Shown: positions 8,285 through 16,825 of the stretch, piece after piece | Position numbering within the stretch: the stretch's first letter is position 1 | How the letters are laid out: each line of letters begins with the position of its first letter | Assembly (NCBI GenBank): GCA_965229695.1 | Contig: OZ245921.1 | Coordinates: 1,736,001 to 1,800,000 of the forward strand | DNA: 64,000 bases | Origin: JANSYL01 sp965229695 | GTDB taxonomy: Bacteria; Pseudomonadota; Alphaproteobacteria; Rhodobacterales; Rhodobacteraceae | Direction: 5' to 3' | The notes under the pieces: generated by a model | What the model was told of the DNA's origin: nothing | Databases searched by the model: none | What the model saw: only the letters and a program-made list of their open reading frames with translations | Program-made: the position numbers and the translations under genes

Positions 8285-10549
8285 ATGGCCGACAAAACCC
8301 GCATCACCCGCGATGAGGCGCTGGCCTATCATTTGGAGCCGCGACCGGGGAAGATCGACATCAACGCGTCGACCCCGATGACCACGCAGCGCGACTTGTC
8401 CTTGGCCTATTCCCCGGGCGTGGCCGTGCCGTGCGAGGTGATCGCTGAAAACCCCGAAACGGCCTATGATTATACGACCAAGGGCAACATGGTCGCGGTG
8501 GTTTCAAACGGAACGGCGGTCTTGGGGCTTGGCAATCTGGGGGCCTTGGCCTCGAAACCGGTGATGGAGGGGAAATCCGTTCTCTTCAAACGCTTCGCCG
8601 ATGTGAACTCCATCGATATCGAGTTGGACACCGAAGATGTCGCCGAGTTTGTGAATGCGGTGAAATTGATGGGCCCCAGTTTCGGTGGCATCAATCTGGA
8701 AGATATCAAGGCGCCCGAATGTTTCATGATCGAGCAACAGCTCAAAGAGATCATGGATATCCCGGTGTTCCATGATGATCAGCACGGCACGGCGGTGATT
8801 TGTGCGGCTGGCTTGATCAACGCGCTGCACCTATCGGGCAAGAAGATCGAGGATTGCCGTATCGTGCTGAATGGCGCGGGCGCGGCCGGGATCGCCTGTA
8901 TCGAGCTTTTGAAAGCGATGGGCGCACGACATGAAAACTGCATCGTCTGCGACACCAAAGGCGTGATTTATCAAGGCCGAACCGAGGGTATGAACCAGTG
9001 GAAATCGGCCCATGCGATCAAGACCGATCTGCGATCGCTCGAAGATGCGATGGAGGGCGCCGATGTGTTCCTGGGCGTGTCGGTCAAAGGCGCCGTGACC
9101 CGAGAAATGGTCGCCGCGATGTCCGATAATCCGGTGATTTTCGCCATGGCCAACCCGGACCCGGAGATTACGCCAGAAGAGGCGCATGAGGTGCGCGCGG
9201 ATGCCATCGTTGCCACCGGTCGGTCGGATTATCCCAATCAAGTCAATAACGTATTGGGCTTCCCTTATCTGTTCCGTGGGGCGCTGGATATTCACGCCCG
9301 CGCCATCAATGACGAGATGAAGATCGCCTGCGCCCGTGCCTTGGCCGAACTGGCGCGCGAAGATGTGCCCGATGAGGTTGCGATGGCCTACGGCCGCAAG
9401 CTGAGCTTTGGCCGCGATTACATCATCCCCACGCCCTTTGATCCGCGTCTGATCTATACCGTCCCGCCCGCTGTGGCACGCGCCGGGATGGATACCGGGG
9501 TGGCGCGCCGCCCGATCATTGATTTGGATGCTTATGCAGAAGGGCTGCGGGCGCGGATGGATCCGACCAGTTCAATCCTTCAAGGGATTTATGCCCGGGC
9601 CAAGAACGCCCAGGCGCGGATGATCTTCGCCGAAGGCGACGATGTGCGCGTGTTGCGGGCGGCGGTGGCCTATCAGCGCAACGGTTTGGGCCGTGCGCTG
9701 GTTGTTGGCCGCGAACCCGACGTGCGCGAAAAGCTGGAAGCGGCAGGGTTGGGTGAGGCTGTGCGCGAGCTTGAGGTCGTGAACGCCGCCAACACGCGCC
9801 ATTTGGATAGCTACAAAGAATTCCTCTACAAGCGGTTGCAGCGCGCGGGCCATGATCGGCAGGATATCCACCGCTTGGCCGCCCGCGATCGGCATGTCTT
9901 TGCAAGCTTGATGCTGGCCCATGGCCATGGCGACGCTCTGGTCACTGGCGCCACGCGGAAATCGGCCCATGTGCTTGACCTGATTGGCAAAGTCTTCGAC
10001 GCACGGGCCGAAGATGGGGCGGTGGGCGTGACAGCCTTGCTGCACAAAGGCCGGATCGTTTTGATCTGCGATACGCTGGTGCACGAATGGCCATCGGCGG
10101 AAGATCTGGCTTTGATCTCTCAACGCGGCGCGCAGGTCGCGCGCGAGCTTGGGCTAGACCCGCGCGTCGCCTTTGTCAGTTTTTCGACCTATGGCTACCC
10201 GGTCAGCGAACGGGCCGAGAAGATGCATCAAGCCCCACGTGTGTTGGACGAACGCGGCGTGGATTTCGAATATGATGGTGAGATGACCGTTGATGTCGCG
10301 CTGAACCCCGAGGTTCTGGCGCAATATGAATTCACCCGCTTGTCGGGCCCGGCCAATGTGTTGGTCGTTCCGGCGCGGCATTCGGCGTCGATTTCGGTGA
10401 AACTGATGCAGGAAATGGCGGATGCGACGGTGATCGGCCCGATCCTGACCGGTTTGGACCACCCGATTCAGATTTGCTCCACGGTTTCGACCGCGAATGA
10501 CATTCTGAATATGGCGGTGATGGCAGCTTGTGAGATCGGGCGAAGCTAG
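8285..10549 (+). CDS. maeB: NADP-dependent malic enzyme with C-terminal phosphotransacetylase-like domain
   Basis: MaeB-type malic enzyme, 754 residues, oxidatively decarboxylating malate to pyruvate. The N-terminal malic domain (about residues 1-160) holds the SLAYSPGVAVPCE motif and VFHDDQHGTAVI. The NAD(P)-binding domain (about 165-400) has the VLNGAGAAGIACIELL nucleotide fold and VIFAMANPDPEITPEEA. From about residue 430 the protein continues into a phosphate acetyltransferase-like domain, ending with VISTANDILNMAV-type sequence (here STVSTANDILNMAV). In known MaeB proteins this tail is usually catalytically dead and senses acetyl-CoA. AAGAGGATGAGAC precedes the ATG. It is a single gene, with the toxin-antitoxin pair directly downstream. 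Confidence 0.95.
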   Translation: MADKTRITRDEALAYHLEPRPGKIDINASTPMTTQRDLSLAYSPGVAVPCEVIAENPETAYDYTTKGNMVAVVSNGTAVLGLGNLGALASKPVMEGKSVLFKRFADVNSIDIELDTEDVAEFVNAVKLMGPSFGGINLEDIKAPECFMIEQQLKEIMDIPVFHDDQHGTAVICAAGLINALHLSGKKIEDCRIVLNGAGAAGIACIELLKAMGARHENCIVCDTKGVIYQGRTEGMNQWKSAHAIKTDLRSLEDAMEGADVFLGVSVKGAVTREMVAAMSDNPVIFAMANPDPEITPEEAHEVRADAIVATGRSDYPNQVNNVLGFPYLFRGALDIHARAINDEMKIACARALAELAREDVPDEVAMAYGRKLSFGRDYIIPTPFDPRLIYTVPPAVARAGMDTGVARRPIIDLDAYAEGLRARMDPTSSILQGIYARAKNAQARMIFAEGDDVRVLRAAVAYQRNGLGRALVVGREPDVREKLEAAGLGEAVRELEVVNAANTRHLDSYKEFLYKRLQRAGHDRQDIHRLAARDRHVFASLMLAHGHGDALVTGATRKSAHVLDLIGKVFDARAEDGAVGVTALLHKGRIVLICDTLVHEWPSAEDLALISQRGAQVARELGLDPRVAFVSFSTYGYPVSERAEKMHQAPRVLDERGVDFEYDGEMTVDVALNPEVLAQYEFTRLSGPANVLVVPARHSASISVKLMQEMADATVIGPILTGLDHPIQICSTVSTANDILNMAVMAACEIGRS

Positions 10550-10559
10550 GCTGCAACCG

Positions 10560-10595
10560 TTGCGGCGGCGGTGCGTGGTGTGTATCTTATACACA
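10560..10595 (+). promoter_or_regulatory. Candidate promoter and overlapping operator of the ccdAB pair
   Basis: An inverted repeat with 7-bp arms and a 3-bp spacer, TGTGTAT-CTT-ATACACA, occupies 10579-10595 and ends on the A of the ccdA ATG. A -35-like TTGCGG (10560-10565) and a -10-like TATCTT (10583-10588) are 17 bp apart, placing the likely transcription start at or next to the ATG. The repeat sits where an autorepressing antitoxin would block the -10. The pairing is seen directly; promoter function and operator role are inferred. Confidence 0.5.
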
Positions 10596-10822
10596 TGAAA
10601 CAGCGCATCAATATTACGGTCGATCAGACCATGCTGGCCGCCGCGCGGGAGATGAAGCTGAATGTTTCGGCCATATCCGAAGCGGCGCTTGAAGCCGCTG
10701 TGAAGGGTGAGGCCGCCCGAAGATGGTCGGACGAGAATGCAGCGGCCATGGCTGAGCGGCGCAAGTGGTGCGCTGAAAATCAGCTGTCACTGACGGATTA
10801 TCAGGTTCTCAAATTCCGCTGA
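10595..10822 (+). CDS. CcdA-like antitoxin
   Basis: A 75-residue protein resembling the CcdA antitoxin of type II toxin-antitoxin systems. The N-terminal ribbon-helix-helix-like DNA-binding segment is QRINITVDQTMLAAAREMKL (about residues 3-22), and the C-terminal half is charged with ARRWSDENAAAMAERRKW. The ending LSLTDYQVLKF resembles the toxin-binding tail of CcdA. An in-frame GTG lies 24 nt upstream, but the ATG is favoured because the palindrome directly before it looks like an operator. There is no clear Shine-Dalgarno site at the ATG. The stop overlaps the toxin ATG (TGATG). Neutralisation of CcdB and autoregulation are expected from the family, not shown here. Confidence 0.75.
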   Translation: MKQRINITVDQTMLAAAREMKLNVSAISEAALEAAVKGEAARRWSDENAAAMAERRKWCAENQLSLTDYQVLKFR

Positions 10823-11117
10823 TGGCGCAGTTTCATATCTATAGGCTGCCCAACGGATTGCTTGTGATGGACCTGCAATCCGATTTGATTGATATCGATC
10901 ACGCATTGTCGCGCCTTTGATGGCGGTCGACCAACAACCGACACCATTGGGCCGGTTAGAGCCGATATTCTCGATTGACGGCGTGGCCCATTCCTTGCGC
11001 ACCGCTGAACTGGCCGCTGTACCGCAATCGCTTTTGAATTTCGCTCCGGTGCAAGAAGAAAGCGCGCGGGATTATGACATTCGCCGTGCGCTTGATTTGT
11101 TGTTCACAGGCATCTGA
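10822..11117 (+). pseudogene. CcdB-like toxin split by a frameshift
   Basis: Two consecutive frames together give a CcdB (gyrase-poisoning) toxin of about 98 residues. Frame one reads MAQFHIYRLPNGLLVMDLQS up to a TGA at 10918-10920. A -1 shift at CTTTGA continues as LMAVDQQPTPLGRLEPIFSI to the stop at 11117, ending in the CcdB-like RRALDLLFTGI. The N-terminal part matches the beta strands of CcdB (DVYRN/LVVDVQSD-like), and the last helix is the gyrase-contacting region. One missing T at the TTT run would explain it. The TGA also overlaps an ATG (TGATG), so the downstream half could in principle be reinitiated. It is probably inactive, or a sequencing error. It ends 2 nt from the convergent dnaJ stop. 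Confidence 0.75.
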
Positions 11118-11119
11118 CG

Positions 11120-12277
11120 CTAATGCGTCATCCCGTCCCAAAAGCTTTTCACCTTGTCGAAAAACCCGCTGGCATTGGGGTTGTTCGATTTGGCACAGCT
11201 TTCTTCGAACTGACGCAGCAGTTCTTTCTGTTCAGCGTTCAGTTTGACCGGCGTTTCAACCTGTAGCTCGATATACATGTCACCCACACCGGGGCCACGC
11301 AGGGCGGGCATGCCCTTGGAGCGTAGGCGCATTTGCCGGCCCGATTGGGAGCCTTCGGGCACTTTCACCCGGCTGCGACCGCCATCGATGGTTGGCACCT
11401 CGATCTCACCGCCCAGGGCCGCTTCGACCATGGAAACCGGCACCCGGCAGAACAGATCATCGCCGTCGCGTTGGAACAGTGGGTGATCGGCCACCTCGAT
11501 AAAGATGTACAAATCGCCCGCGGGCCCGCCGCGCAATCCGGCCTCCCCCTCGCCGGACAGGCGAATGCGGGTGCCGGTTTCCACGCCCTGCGGGATCGTT
11601 ACGCTAAGCGCGCGGTCTTTCTGGGTCCGGCCCGCGCCACCACAGGTGGAACAGGGGTTTTTCACGATCTGGCCGATGCCCGAACAGGTGGGGCAGGTGC
11701 GTTCAACGGTGAAGAAGCCTTGCTGCGCGCGCACCTTGCCCATGCCCGAACAGGTGGGGCAGGTGGTGGGTTCAGCCCCGCCCTCGGACCCGGTGCCGTT
11801 ACATGACCCACAGGCCACCGAACTGGGCACATTGATCTGCTTTGACAGACCTTGAAACGCATCTTCGAGGCTGATTTTCAGGTTATAGCGCAGGTCGGAG
11901 CCGCGCGCGGCGCGCTGCCGCCCGCCGCCGCGTTGGCCGCCCATGAAATCGCCAAATAGGTCTTCAAACACATCCGAAAACGCGCTAGCAAAATCGCCCT
12001 GACCACCTTGGCCACCAAACCCGCCAGCGCGCCCGCCACCGGCCATGCCGCCATCAAAGGCTGCGTGGCCAAACCGGTCATAAGCCGCTTTCTTGTCGCC
12101 GTCCTTCAGGACGTCATATGCCTCATTCGCCTCTTTGAACTGGGCTTCGGCATTGGGGTTATCGGCGTTGCGGTCCGGGTGAAGCTCTTTCGCTTTTTTG
12201 CGATAGGCTTTCTTGATCTCATCGGCGGATGCGCCTTTGGACAGACCCAAAACCTCGTAATAATCGCGTTTTGACAT
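11120..12277 (-). CDS. dnaJ: Chaperone DnaJ
   Basis: Hsp40 co-chaperone, 385 residues, that stimulates DnaK ATPase and delivers substrates. The J domain has HPD at residues 33-35, followed by a Gly-rich stretch (about 75-110, GGMAGGGRAGGFGGQGGQGD). The zinc-binding domain has four CxxCxGxG repeats (CGSCNGTG, CPTCSGMG, CPTCSGIG, CSTCGGAG; about 150-215). The C-terminal substrate-binding and dimerisation domains follow. It lies 77 nt downstream of dnaK with an intrinsic hairpin between, so dnaJ is probably made at a lower level by readthrough. All motifs are intact. Confidence 0.98.
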   Translation of the reverse strand: MSKRDYYEVLGLSKGASADEIKKAYRKKAKELHPDRNADNPNAEAQFKEANEAYDVLKDGDKKAAYDRFGHAAFDGGMAGGGRAGGFGGQGGQGDFASAFSDVFEDLFGDFMGGQRGGGRQRAARGSDLRYNLKISLEDAFQGLSKQINVPSSVACGSCNGTGSEGGAEPTTCPTCSGMGKVRAQQGFFTVERTCPTCSGIGQIVKNPCSTCGGAGRTQKDRALSVTIPQGVETGTRIRLSGEGEAGLRGGPAGDLYIFIEVADHPLFQRDGDDLFCRVPVSMVEAALGGEIEVPTIDGGRSRVKVPEGSQSGRQMRLRSKGMPALRGPGVGDMYIELQVETPVKLNAEQKELLRQFEESCAKSNNPNASGFFDKVKSFWDGMTH

Positions 12278-12290
12278 CGCCTAAGTCGCC

Positions 12291-12338
12291 TTTCGAAAAA
12301 CGCATGTGCCGGCCCAAGGGGTCCCGGGCCGGCACATG
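12291..12338 (-). terminator. Intrinsic terminator/attenuator between dnaK and dnaJ
   Basis: A perfect 13-bp stem (CATGTGCCGGCCC at 12303-12315 with its complement at 12326-12338, 10-nt loop) is followed on the minus strand by CGTTTTT. It sits in the 77-bp gap between dnaK and dnaJ. Sequence and position fit a partial terminator or mRNA-stabilising hairpin that sets the dnaK to dnaJ ratio. Confidence 0.75.
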
Positions 12339-12354
12339 TGGTTAGGTCCCGGCG

Positions 12355-14271
12355 TTAGCCGCGCTTGTGATCGTCGTCGAGGTCTTCGAAATCCGCATCG
12401 ACGATATCTTCGTCAACGGGGCGGGCTTCGTCTTCCTCGTCTGCGTCGGCACCTTCGGCTTCTTCTTGCTGCGCCTTATAGATCGCTTCACCCAGTTTCA
12501 TGGCCGCTTCGGTCACGTTCTGGATGCCGCCTTTGATCTTACCGGCATCTTCGGTTTCGATCTGTTCCTTCAGGTTCTTGATGGCCAGTTCGATCGCTTC
12601 GATGGTGGTTGGATCAACCTTGTCGCTGTGTTCTTCCATCGATTTTTCGGTCGAATGGATCAGCGCTTCGGCCTGGTTTTTGGTTTCAACCAGTTCCTTC
12701 TTCTCTTTATCGGCCTCGGCGTTTTCCTCGGCCTCTTGCACCATGCGTTCGATATCGTCATCCGACAGACCGCCCGAGGCTTGGATGGTGATCTGCTGTT
12801 CCTTGCCGGTGCCTTTGTCTTTGGCGCCGACCGACACGATACCGTTGGCGTCGATGTCAAAGGTCACTTCGATCTGCGGCAGACCGCGCGGGGCGGGCGG
12901 GATGTTTTCCAGGTTGAACTGACCAAGGATTTTGTTGTCCGCAGCCATTTCCCGCTCCCCCTGGAAGACCCGGATCGTCACAGCGTTCTGGTTGTCTTCG
13001 GCGGTCGAGAAGATCTGAGATTTCTTGGTCGGGATTGTGGTGTTGCGGTCGATCAGCCGGGTGAACACGCCACCCAAGGTTTCGATACCCAGCGACAGCG
13101 GGGTCACATCCAGCAGAACCACGTCTTTCACGTCGCCTTGCAGAACACCGGCCTGAATGGCGGCGCCCATGGCGACCACTTCGTCGGGGTTCACGCCCTT
13201 ATGCGGCTCTTTCCCGAAGAAGTTGGTGACCTCTTCGATCACCTTGGGCATACGGGTCATACCGCCGACCAGAACAACCTCGTCAATGTCACCTTTGCTC
13301 AGGCCCGCGTCTTTCAACGCCGCGGCGCAAGGCTTCATCGAGGCTTTGATCAGGTCAGAGACCAGGCTTTCCAGCTTGGCGCGGGTCAGCTTCATGACCA
13401 TGTGCAGGGGCTGACCGTTCGAACCCATCGAGATGAAGGGCTGGTTGATTTCGGTTTGCGAGGCGCTGGACAGCTCGATCTTGGCTTTCTCAGCGGCTTC
13501 TTTCAGACGCTGCAGGGCCATTTTGTCTTGGGTCAGATCGGCGCCATGCTCTTTTTTGAACTCCTCAGCTAGGTAGTTCACAATCCGCATGTCGAAATCT
13601 TCACCACCCAGGAACGTGTCCCCGTTGGTGGATTTCACCTCGAACAGGCCATCGTCGATTTCCAGGATGGTCACGTCGAAGGTGCCGCCGCCAAGGTCAT
13701 AAACCGCGATGGTGCGGGTTTCTTTTTTGTCCAGGCCATAGGCCAGCGCGGCCGCAGTCGGTTCGTTGATGATCCTCAGCACTTCAAGACCGGCGATTTT
13801 GCCAGCATCTTTGGTGGCTTGGCGCTGGGCGTCGTTGAAATAGGCCGGAACAGTGATGACCGCTTGGGTCACATCCTCGCCCAGGTAGCTTTCGGCGGTT
13901 TCCTTCATCTTGGTCAGGATCTGAGCCGAGATTTGGCTGGGGCTGTATTTGTCGCCGCTGACCTCGACCCAAGCGTCGCCATTGCCGCCATCGACAATTT
14001 TGTAGGGAACCAGGTTTTTGTCCTTTTCCACCTCGGCATCGGTTAGGCGACGGCCGATCAGGCGTTTGACCGCGAAAACGGTGTTTTCCGGGTTTGTCAC
14101 GGCCTGGCGTTTGGCAGGCTGGCCCACAAGGCGTTCATCATCGGTGAATGCAACGATCGAGGGCGTGGTACGCGCCCCTTCGGCGTTTTCGATCACCCGC
14201 GGTTGGCTACCATCCATGATGGCCACGCAGGAGTTGGTGGTGCCGAGGTCAATCCCAATCACTTTGGACAT
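12355..14271 (-). CDS. dnaK: Chaperone DnaK (Hsp70)
   Basis: Hsp70 chaperone, 638 residues. The ATPase domain starts with GIDLGTTNSCVAIMDG and contains VPAYFNDAQRQATKDAG, AVYDLGGGTFDVTIL and VLVGGMTRMP (to about residue 385). After the linker (VVLLDVTPLSLGIETLGG), the substrate-binding beta domain and helical lid follow, ending in an acidic tail DEEDEARPVDEDIVDADFED. Length is standard. The mRNA leader has AAGGGA upstream of the ATG. The gene is divergent from alkB across 169 bp, where I could not find a CIRCE element. RpoH control is likely from what is known in the group, but I could not place a convincing -35/-10 pair. Confidence 0.98.
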   Translation of the reverse strand: MSKVIGIDLGTTNSCVAIMDGSQPRVIENAEGARTTPSIVAFTDDERLVGQPAKRQAVTNPENTVFAVKRLIGRRLTDAEVEKDKNLVPYKIVDGGNGDAWVEVSGDKYSPSQISAQILTKMKETAESYLGEDVTQAVITVPAYFNDAQRQATKDAGKIAGLEVLRIINEPTAAALAYGLDKKETRTIAVYDLGGGTFDVTILEIDDGLFEVKSTNGDTFLGGEDFDMRIVNYLAEEFKKEHGADLTQDKMALQRLKEAAEKAKIELSSASQTEINQPFISMGSNGQPLHMVMKLTRAKLESLVSDLIKASMKPCAAALKDAGLSKGDIDEVVLVGGMTRMPKVIEEVTNFFGKEPHKGVNPDEVVAMGAAIQAGVLQGDVKDVVLLDVTPLSLGIETLGGVFTRLIDRNTTIPTKKSQIFSTAEDNQNAVTIRVFQGEREMAADNKILGQFNLENIPPAPRGLPQIEVTFDIDANGIVSVGAKDKGTGKEQQITIQASGGLSDDDIERMVQEAEENAEADKEKKELVETKNQAEALIHSTEKSMEEHSDKVDPTTIEAIELAIKNLKEQIETEDAGKIKGGIQNVTEAAMKLGEAIYKAQQEEAEGADADEEDEARPVDEDIVDADFEDLDDDHKRG

Positions 14272-14440
14272 TTCGGTCTGGTCCCTTCTTTCTCAAGCGA
14301 ACTGGCGGATGTTGGGTCCGTTTCGGCCCCCAAAGCCGCCCAATGACATAAGCCGGAGACACACGTCCGGCGGTTCGTGGGGTATATAAGGAGGGGGATT
14401 TGGGCCTGCAAGCGGCGGAACGCCCTGGAAATGAGGACAA

Positions 14441-15049
14441 ATGGCGATGGATCGGTTGGATGTGGGGGGCGTGGAGGTTTTTCCTGGATTTTTGGACGTT
14501 GCGGCGCAGTCGGCCATGCTGGAGGAGATTCGCGCCGTTGTTCGACAAGCGCCGCTGTTTCGACCTGTGACGCCGCGTGGCAAACCGATGTCGGTGCGTA
14601 TGACGGCGGCGGGGGATTTTGGCTGGATCACCGATCAGTCTGGTTATCGGTACGAGCCAACGCACCCGTCCGGCAGTGCTTGGCCCACCATCCCGTCCTC
14701 GGTGCTCGCGGTTTGGGATGCAGTGAGCGGCGTTTCCCAAGAGCCCGAGTGTTGTTTGGTCAATTTCTATGATGAGACGGCGCGTATGGGCCTGCACCAA
14801 GACAAGGATGAGGCGCGATTTGATATGCCGGTGGTGTCGATCTCATTGGGGGATTCCGCGCTGTTCCGTGTCGGCGGCACAACGCGTGGGGGAAAGACGC
14901 AATCGATTTGGCTAAACTCCGGCGATGTTGCGGTTATGGCTGGCCGAGCGCGACTGGCCTATCACGGGATCGACCGGATCAAGCCGGGGTCATCGACGCT
15001 GCTGCCAAAGGGCGGGCGGATCAACCTGACGCTGCGCGTCGTCACCTGA
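14441..15049 (+). CDS. alkB: AlkB-type Fe(II)/2-oxoglutarate-dependent DNA repair dioxygenase
   Basis: A 202-residue AlkB-family protein that oxidatively removes N1-methyladenine and N3-methylcytosine lesions. The iron ligands are visible as HQD (GLHQDKDE, about residues 112-114) and the distal His in AYHGIDRIKPG. The 2-oxoglutarate-binding RINLTLR motif (RxxxxxR) lies at the C-terminus, and MSVRMTAAGDFGWITD fits the nucleotide-recognition lid. GAGGAC precedes the ATG by 6 nt. It is a monocistronic gene divergent from dnaK and convergent with the glycan export permease (3-nt gap). It is slightly shorter than the E. coli protein (216 residues) but carries all key residues. Confidence 0.94.
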   Translation: MAMDRLDVGGVEVFPGFLDVAAQSAMLEEIRAVVRQAPLFRPVTPRGKPMSVRMTAAGDFGWITDQSGYRYEPTHPSGSAWPTIPSSVLAVWDAVSGVSQEPECCLVNFYDETARMGLHQDKDEARFDMPVVSISLGDSALFRVGGTTRGGKTQSIWLNSGDVAVMAGRARLAYHGIDRIKPGSSTLLPKGGRINLTLRVVT

Positions 15050-15052
15050 GGG

Positions 15053-15874
15053 TTAGCGTCGCGCTTCCCAACTGGCCGAAGCGTGCCGGCGGGTATATGC
15101 CTCCAGCATCATGCCAAGCAGGATCAGAACTAGCGTCGCATAGACCGGGTATTGCCAGCTTGAGTGATGCGGGAAGTAGTTCACAAAGACGAACCCGCGC
15201 GCCTGATCAATGATGTGAAACAGTGGGTTCCAATCAAAAAACGCCAGAATCGCCGTCGGCATCGCATTGGCGACGAACATCTTGCCCGAGGCAATCATAT
15301 TCGCTCGGATATAGATCATCTGGATCATGTCGATGATATCGGGAATCCAGGGTTTGGCGGCAAAGAAAACGATCCCAACGGCGACCCCTGATGCCCATGA
15401 CATGATGAACATCATTAAGGCTCCGGGCCAGTAGTGGATCTCAACCGGGGCGATCACCGTATGCAGGATCAGTAAAATCGCCAACAGGCTGAGGATCTTG
15501 ATGTAAAGGATCGAAAAAGCCGAGGACAACAGCGCCACAAGGGTGTTCATTGGCGCGTGTTGCATCATCGCGTTGGTCGAGTTTTCGGCTGTCATGATGC
15601 CGCGGACCGTCTGGATATGCGTCATGTAAGCGAAGACGCCGGTCAAAAGGTACAGCATGAAATCGCCGCGGATGGCCATTGCGCGGGCGCCCATGATGAA
15701 AAACAGCCCGTAGAAGGCCGCAACAAACATGAAGCTTTGCGAGATGCTGATCAGGATTGAGATGATCGCATTGCCATGCTTTTCCCGCACCTTGCGGACG
15801 GTGGCATGAAAAGTCAGAGCCACGAAACCCGTCAGAAGGCTGAAGGTCGACTTCGGCTTGCTCGCTTCAAACAT
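15053..15874 (-). CDS. Capsule-type polysaccharide ABC-2 export permease (KpsM-like)
   Basis: Integral membrane permease, 273 residues, of the ABC-2 family that exports capsular or other polysaccharides. The open frame reaches 44 codons further upstream, but MFEASKPKSTFSLLTGFV is the sensible N-terminus. About six hydrophobic segments are visible, including SILISISQSFMFVAAFYGLF, MLYLLTGVFAYMTH, LLSSAFSILYIKILSLLAIL, ALMMFIMSWASGVAVGIVFF and VYATLVLILLGMMLEAY. In KpsM/RkpM systems an ATPase (KpsT) and periplasmic and outer-membrane partners are required. None of these is in the window, so they must lie elsewhere. It is divergent from cysQ-kdsB-glycosyltransferase genes, which supports a surface-glycan role. 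Confidence 0.82.
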   Translation of the reverse strand: MFEASKPKSTFSLLTGFVALTFHATVRKVREKHGNAIISILISISQSFMFVAAFYGLFFIMGARAMAIRGDFMLYLLTGVFAYMTHIQTVRGIMTAENSTNAMMQHAPMNTLVALLSSAFSILYIKILSLLAILLILHTVIAPVEIHYWPGALMMFIMSWASGVAVGIVFFAAKPWIPDIIDMIQMIYIRANMIASGKMFVANAMPTAILAFFDWNPLFHIIDQARGFVFVNYFPHHSSWQYPVYATLVLILLGMMLEAYTRRHASASWEARR

Positions 15875-16027
15875 GGCGCGCCTATTTATCTCGCCGCTGC
15901 CGCGGTATGTTCTGCCCCCTGACGCCCTGGAACCACCCTTGTCTGGTGGGCATGTCTTGCCCCTGGCGTGTAGGCGGACGATAACCGCCAAGACTTTAAA
16001 TTTCAATCAAAGCGCCGGAGGCTGGCC

Positions 16028-16825
16028 TTGGATTACGAAAAGATGATGCAGGTCTTCCGCAGCGCCGCGCTGGAAGCCGGACAGCGGATCATGGAAATCT
16101 ACGAAGCGGATGATTTCGAGGTGAAGGTGAAATCCGACGCCAGCCCGGTGACCGAAGCGGATGAGGCGGCGGATGCGCTCATTTCGGCGCGGCTACGCGC
16201 GGCGTTCCCTGATCTGACACTGGTGACCGAAGAACAGGCCGACAGCCACGATCAAACCGCACGCGATTTTCTGATCGTCGATCCGCTGGATGGGACCAAA
16301 GAATTCGTGAAACGGCGCGGCGATTTCACGGTGAACATCGCCTGGGTGCAAGATGGTGCGCCGGTGCGTGGCGTTGTTTATGCGCCCGCCAAAGGGCGGC
16401 TTTTCTACACCAATGCAAAAGGCCAAAGCGTCGAAGAATTCGGCCCGTTTGATTTGGACAAACCCGGCGAGGCGCGACCGATCTTTGTGCGCGATCCCGA
16501 CAACAGGGCCCTTTATGTCGTTGCTTCAAAATCCCATCGGGATGCGGCCACGGATGCTTACATCAACAAGTACCAACTGGCCGAGGCAAAAAGCGCCGGT
16601 TCTTCGTTGAAATTCTGCCTGGTGGCCACTGGTGAGGCCGATATTTACCCCCGCCTTGGGCGCACCATGGAATGGGACACTGCGGCGGGTGATGCGGTGT
16701 TGCGCGGGGCCGGCGGTCAAGTTGTTCGGTTCGAAGATCACGCCGTGTTCGACTATGGCAAGCCGGGTTTCGCAAACGGGTTCTTCATTGCCCATGCACC
16801 GGGTGTGGAGCTGAAACCGGCATGA
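16028..16825 (+). CDS. cysQ: 3'(2'),5'-bisphosphate nucleotidase CysQ
   Basis: Inositol monophosphatase-fold enzyme, 265 residues, that hydrolyses PAP to AMP (and PAPS), relieving product inhibition of PAPS-using enzymes. The metal-binding motifs are VDPLDGTKEFVKRRGDF (about residues 87-103) and EWDTAAGDAVLRGAGG (about 216-231), with an early Glu in VTEEQAD. The start is a TTG, supported by GGAGG 7 nt upstream; the next in-frame ATG is five codons in and lacks a comparable site. The stop overlaps the kdsB-like ATG (ATGA), so the genes are coupled. The neighbouring sulfotransferase gives a clear reason for PAP turnover here. Confidence 0.93.
   Translation: MDYEKMMQVFRSAALEAGQRIMEIYEADDFEVKVKSDASPVTEADEAADALISARLRAAFPDLTLVTEEQADSHDQTARDFLIVDPLDGTKEFVKRRGDFTVNIAWVQDGAPVRGVVYAPAKGRLFYTNAKGQSVEEFGPFDLDKPGEARPIFVRDPDNRALYVVASKSHRDAATDAYINKYQLAEAKSAGSSLKFCLVATGEADIYPRLGRTMEWDTAAGDAVLRGAGGQVVRFEDHAVFDYGKPGFANGFFIAHAPGVELKPA

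Noticed and set aside
8156..8332. Upstream extension of mutS to 940 codons
   Set aside because: MutS homology starts near residue 60 of that frame, and the ATG at 8155 has a good purine tract upstream.
12367..13572. 401-codon frame antisense to dnaK
   Set aside because: An antisense open frame at dnaK is a well-known side effect of its codon use. There is no independent support here.
3766..14440. CIRCE element controlling hrcA or dnaK
   Set aside because: No TTAGCACTC-N9-GAGTGCTAA-type repeat was seen in the hrcA or dnaK upstream regions.
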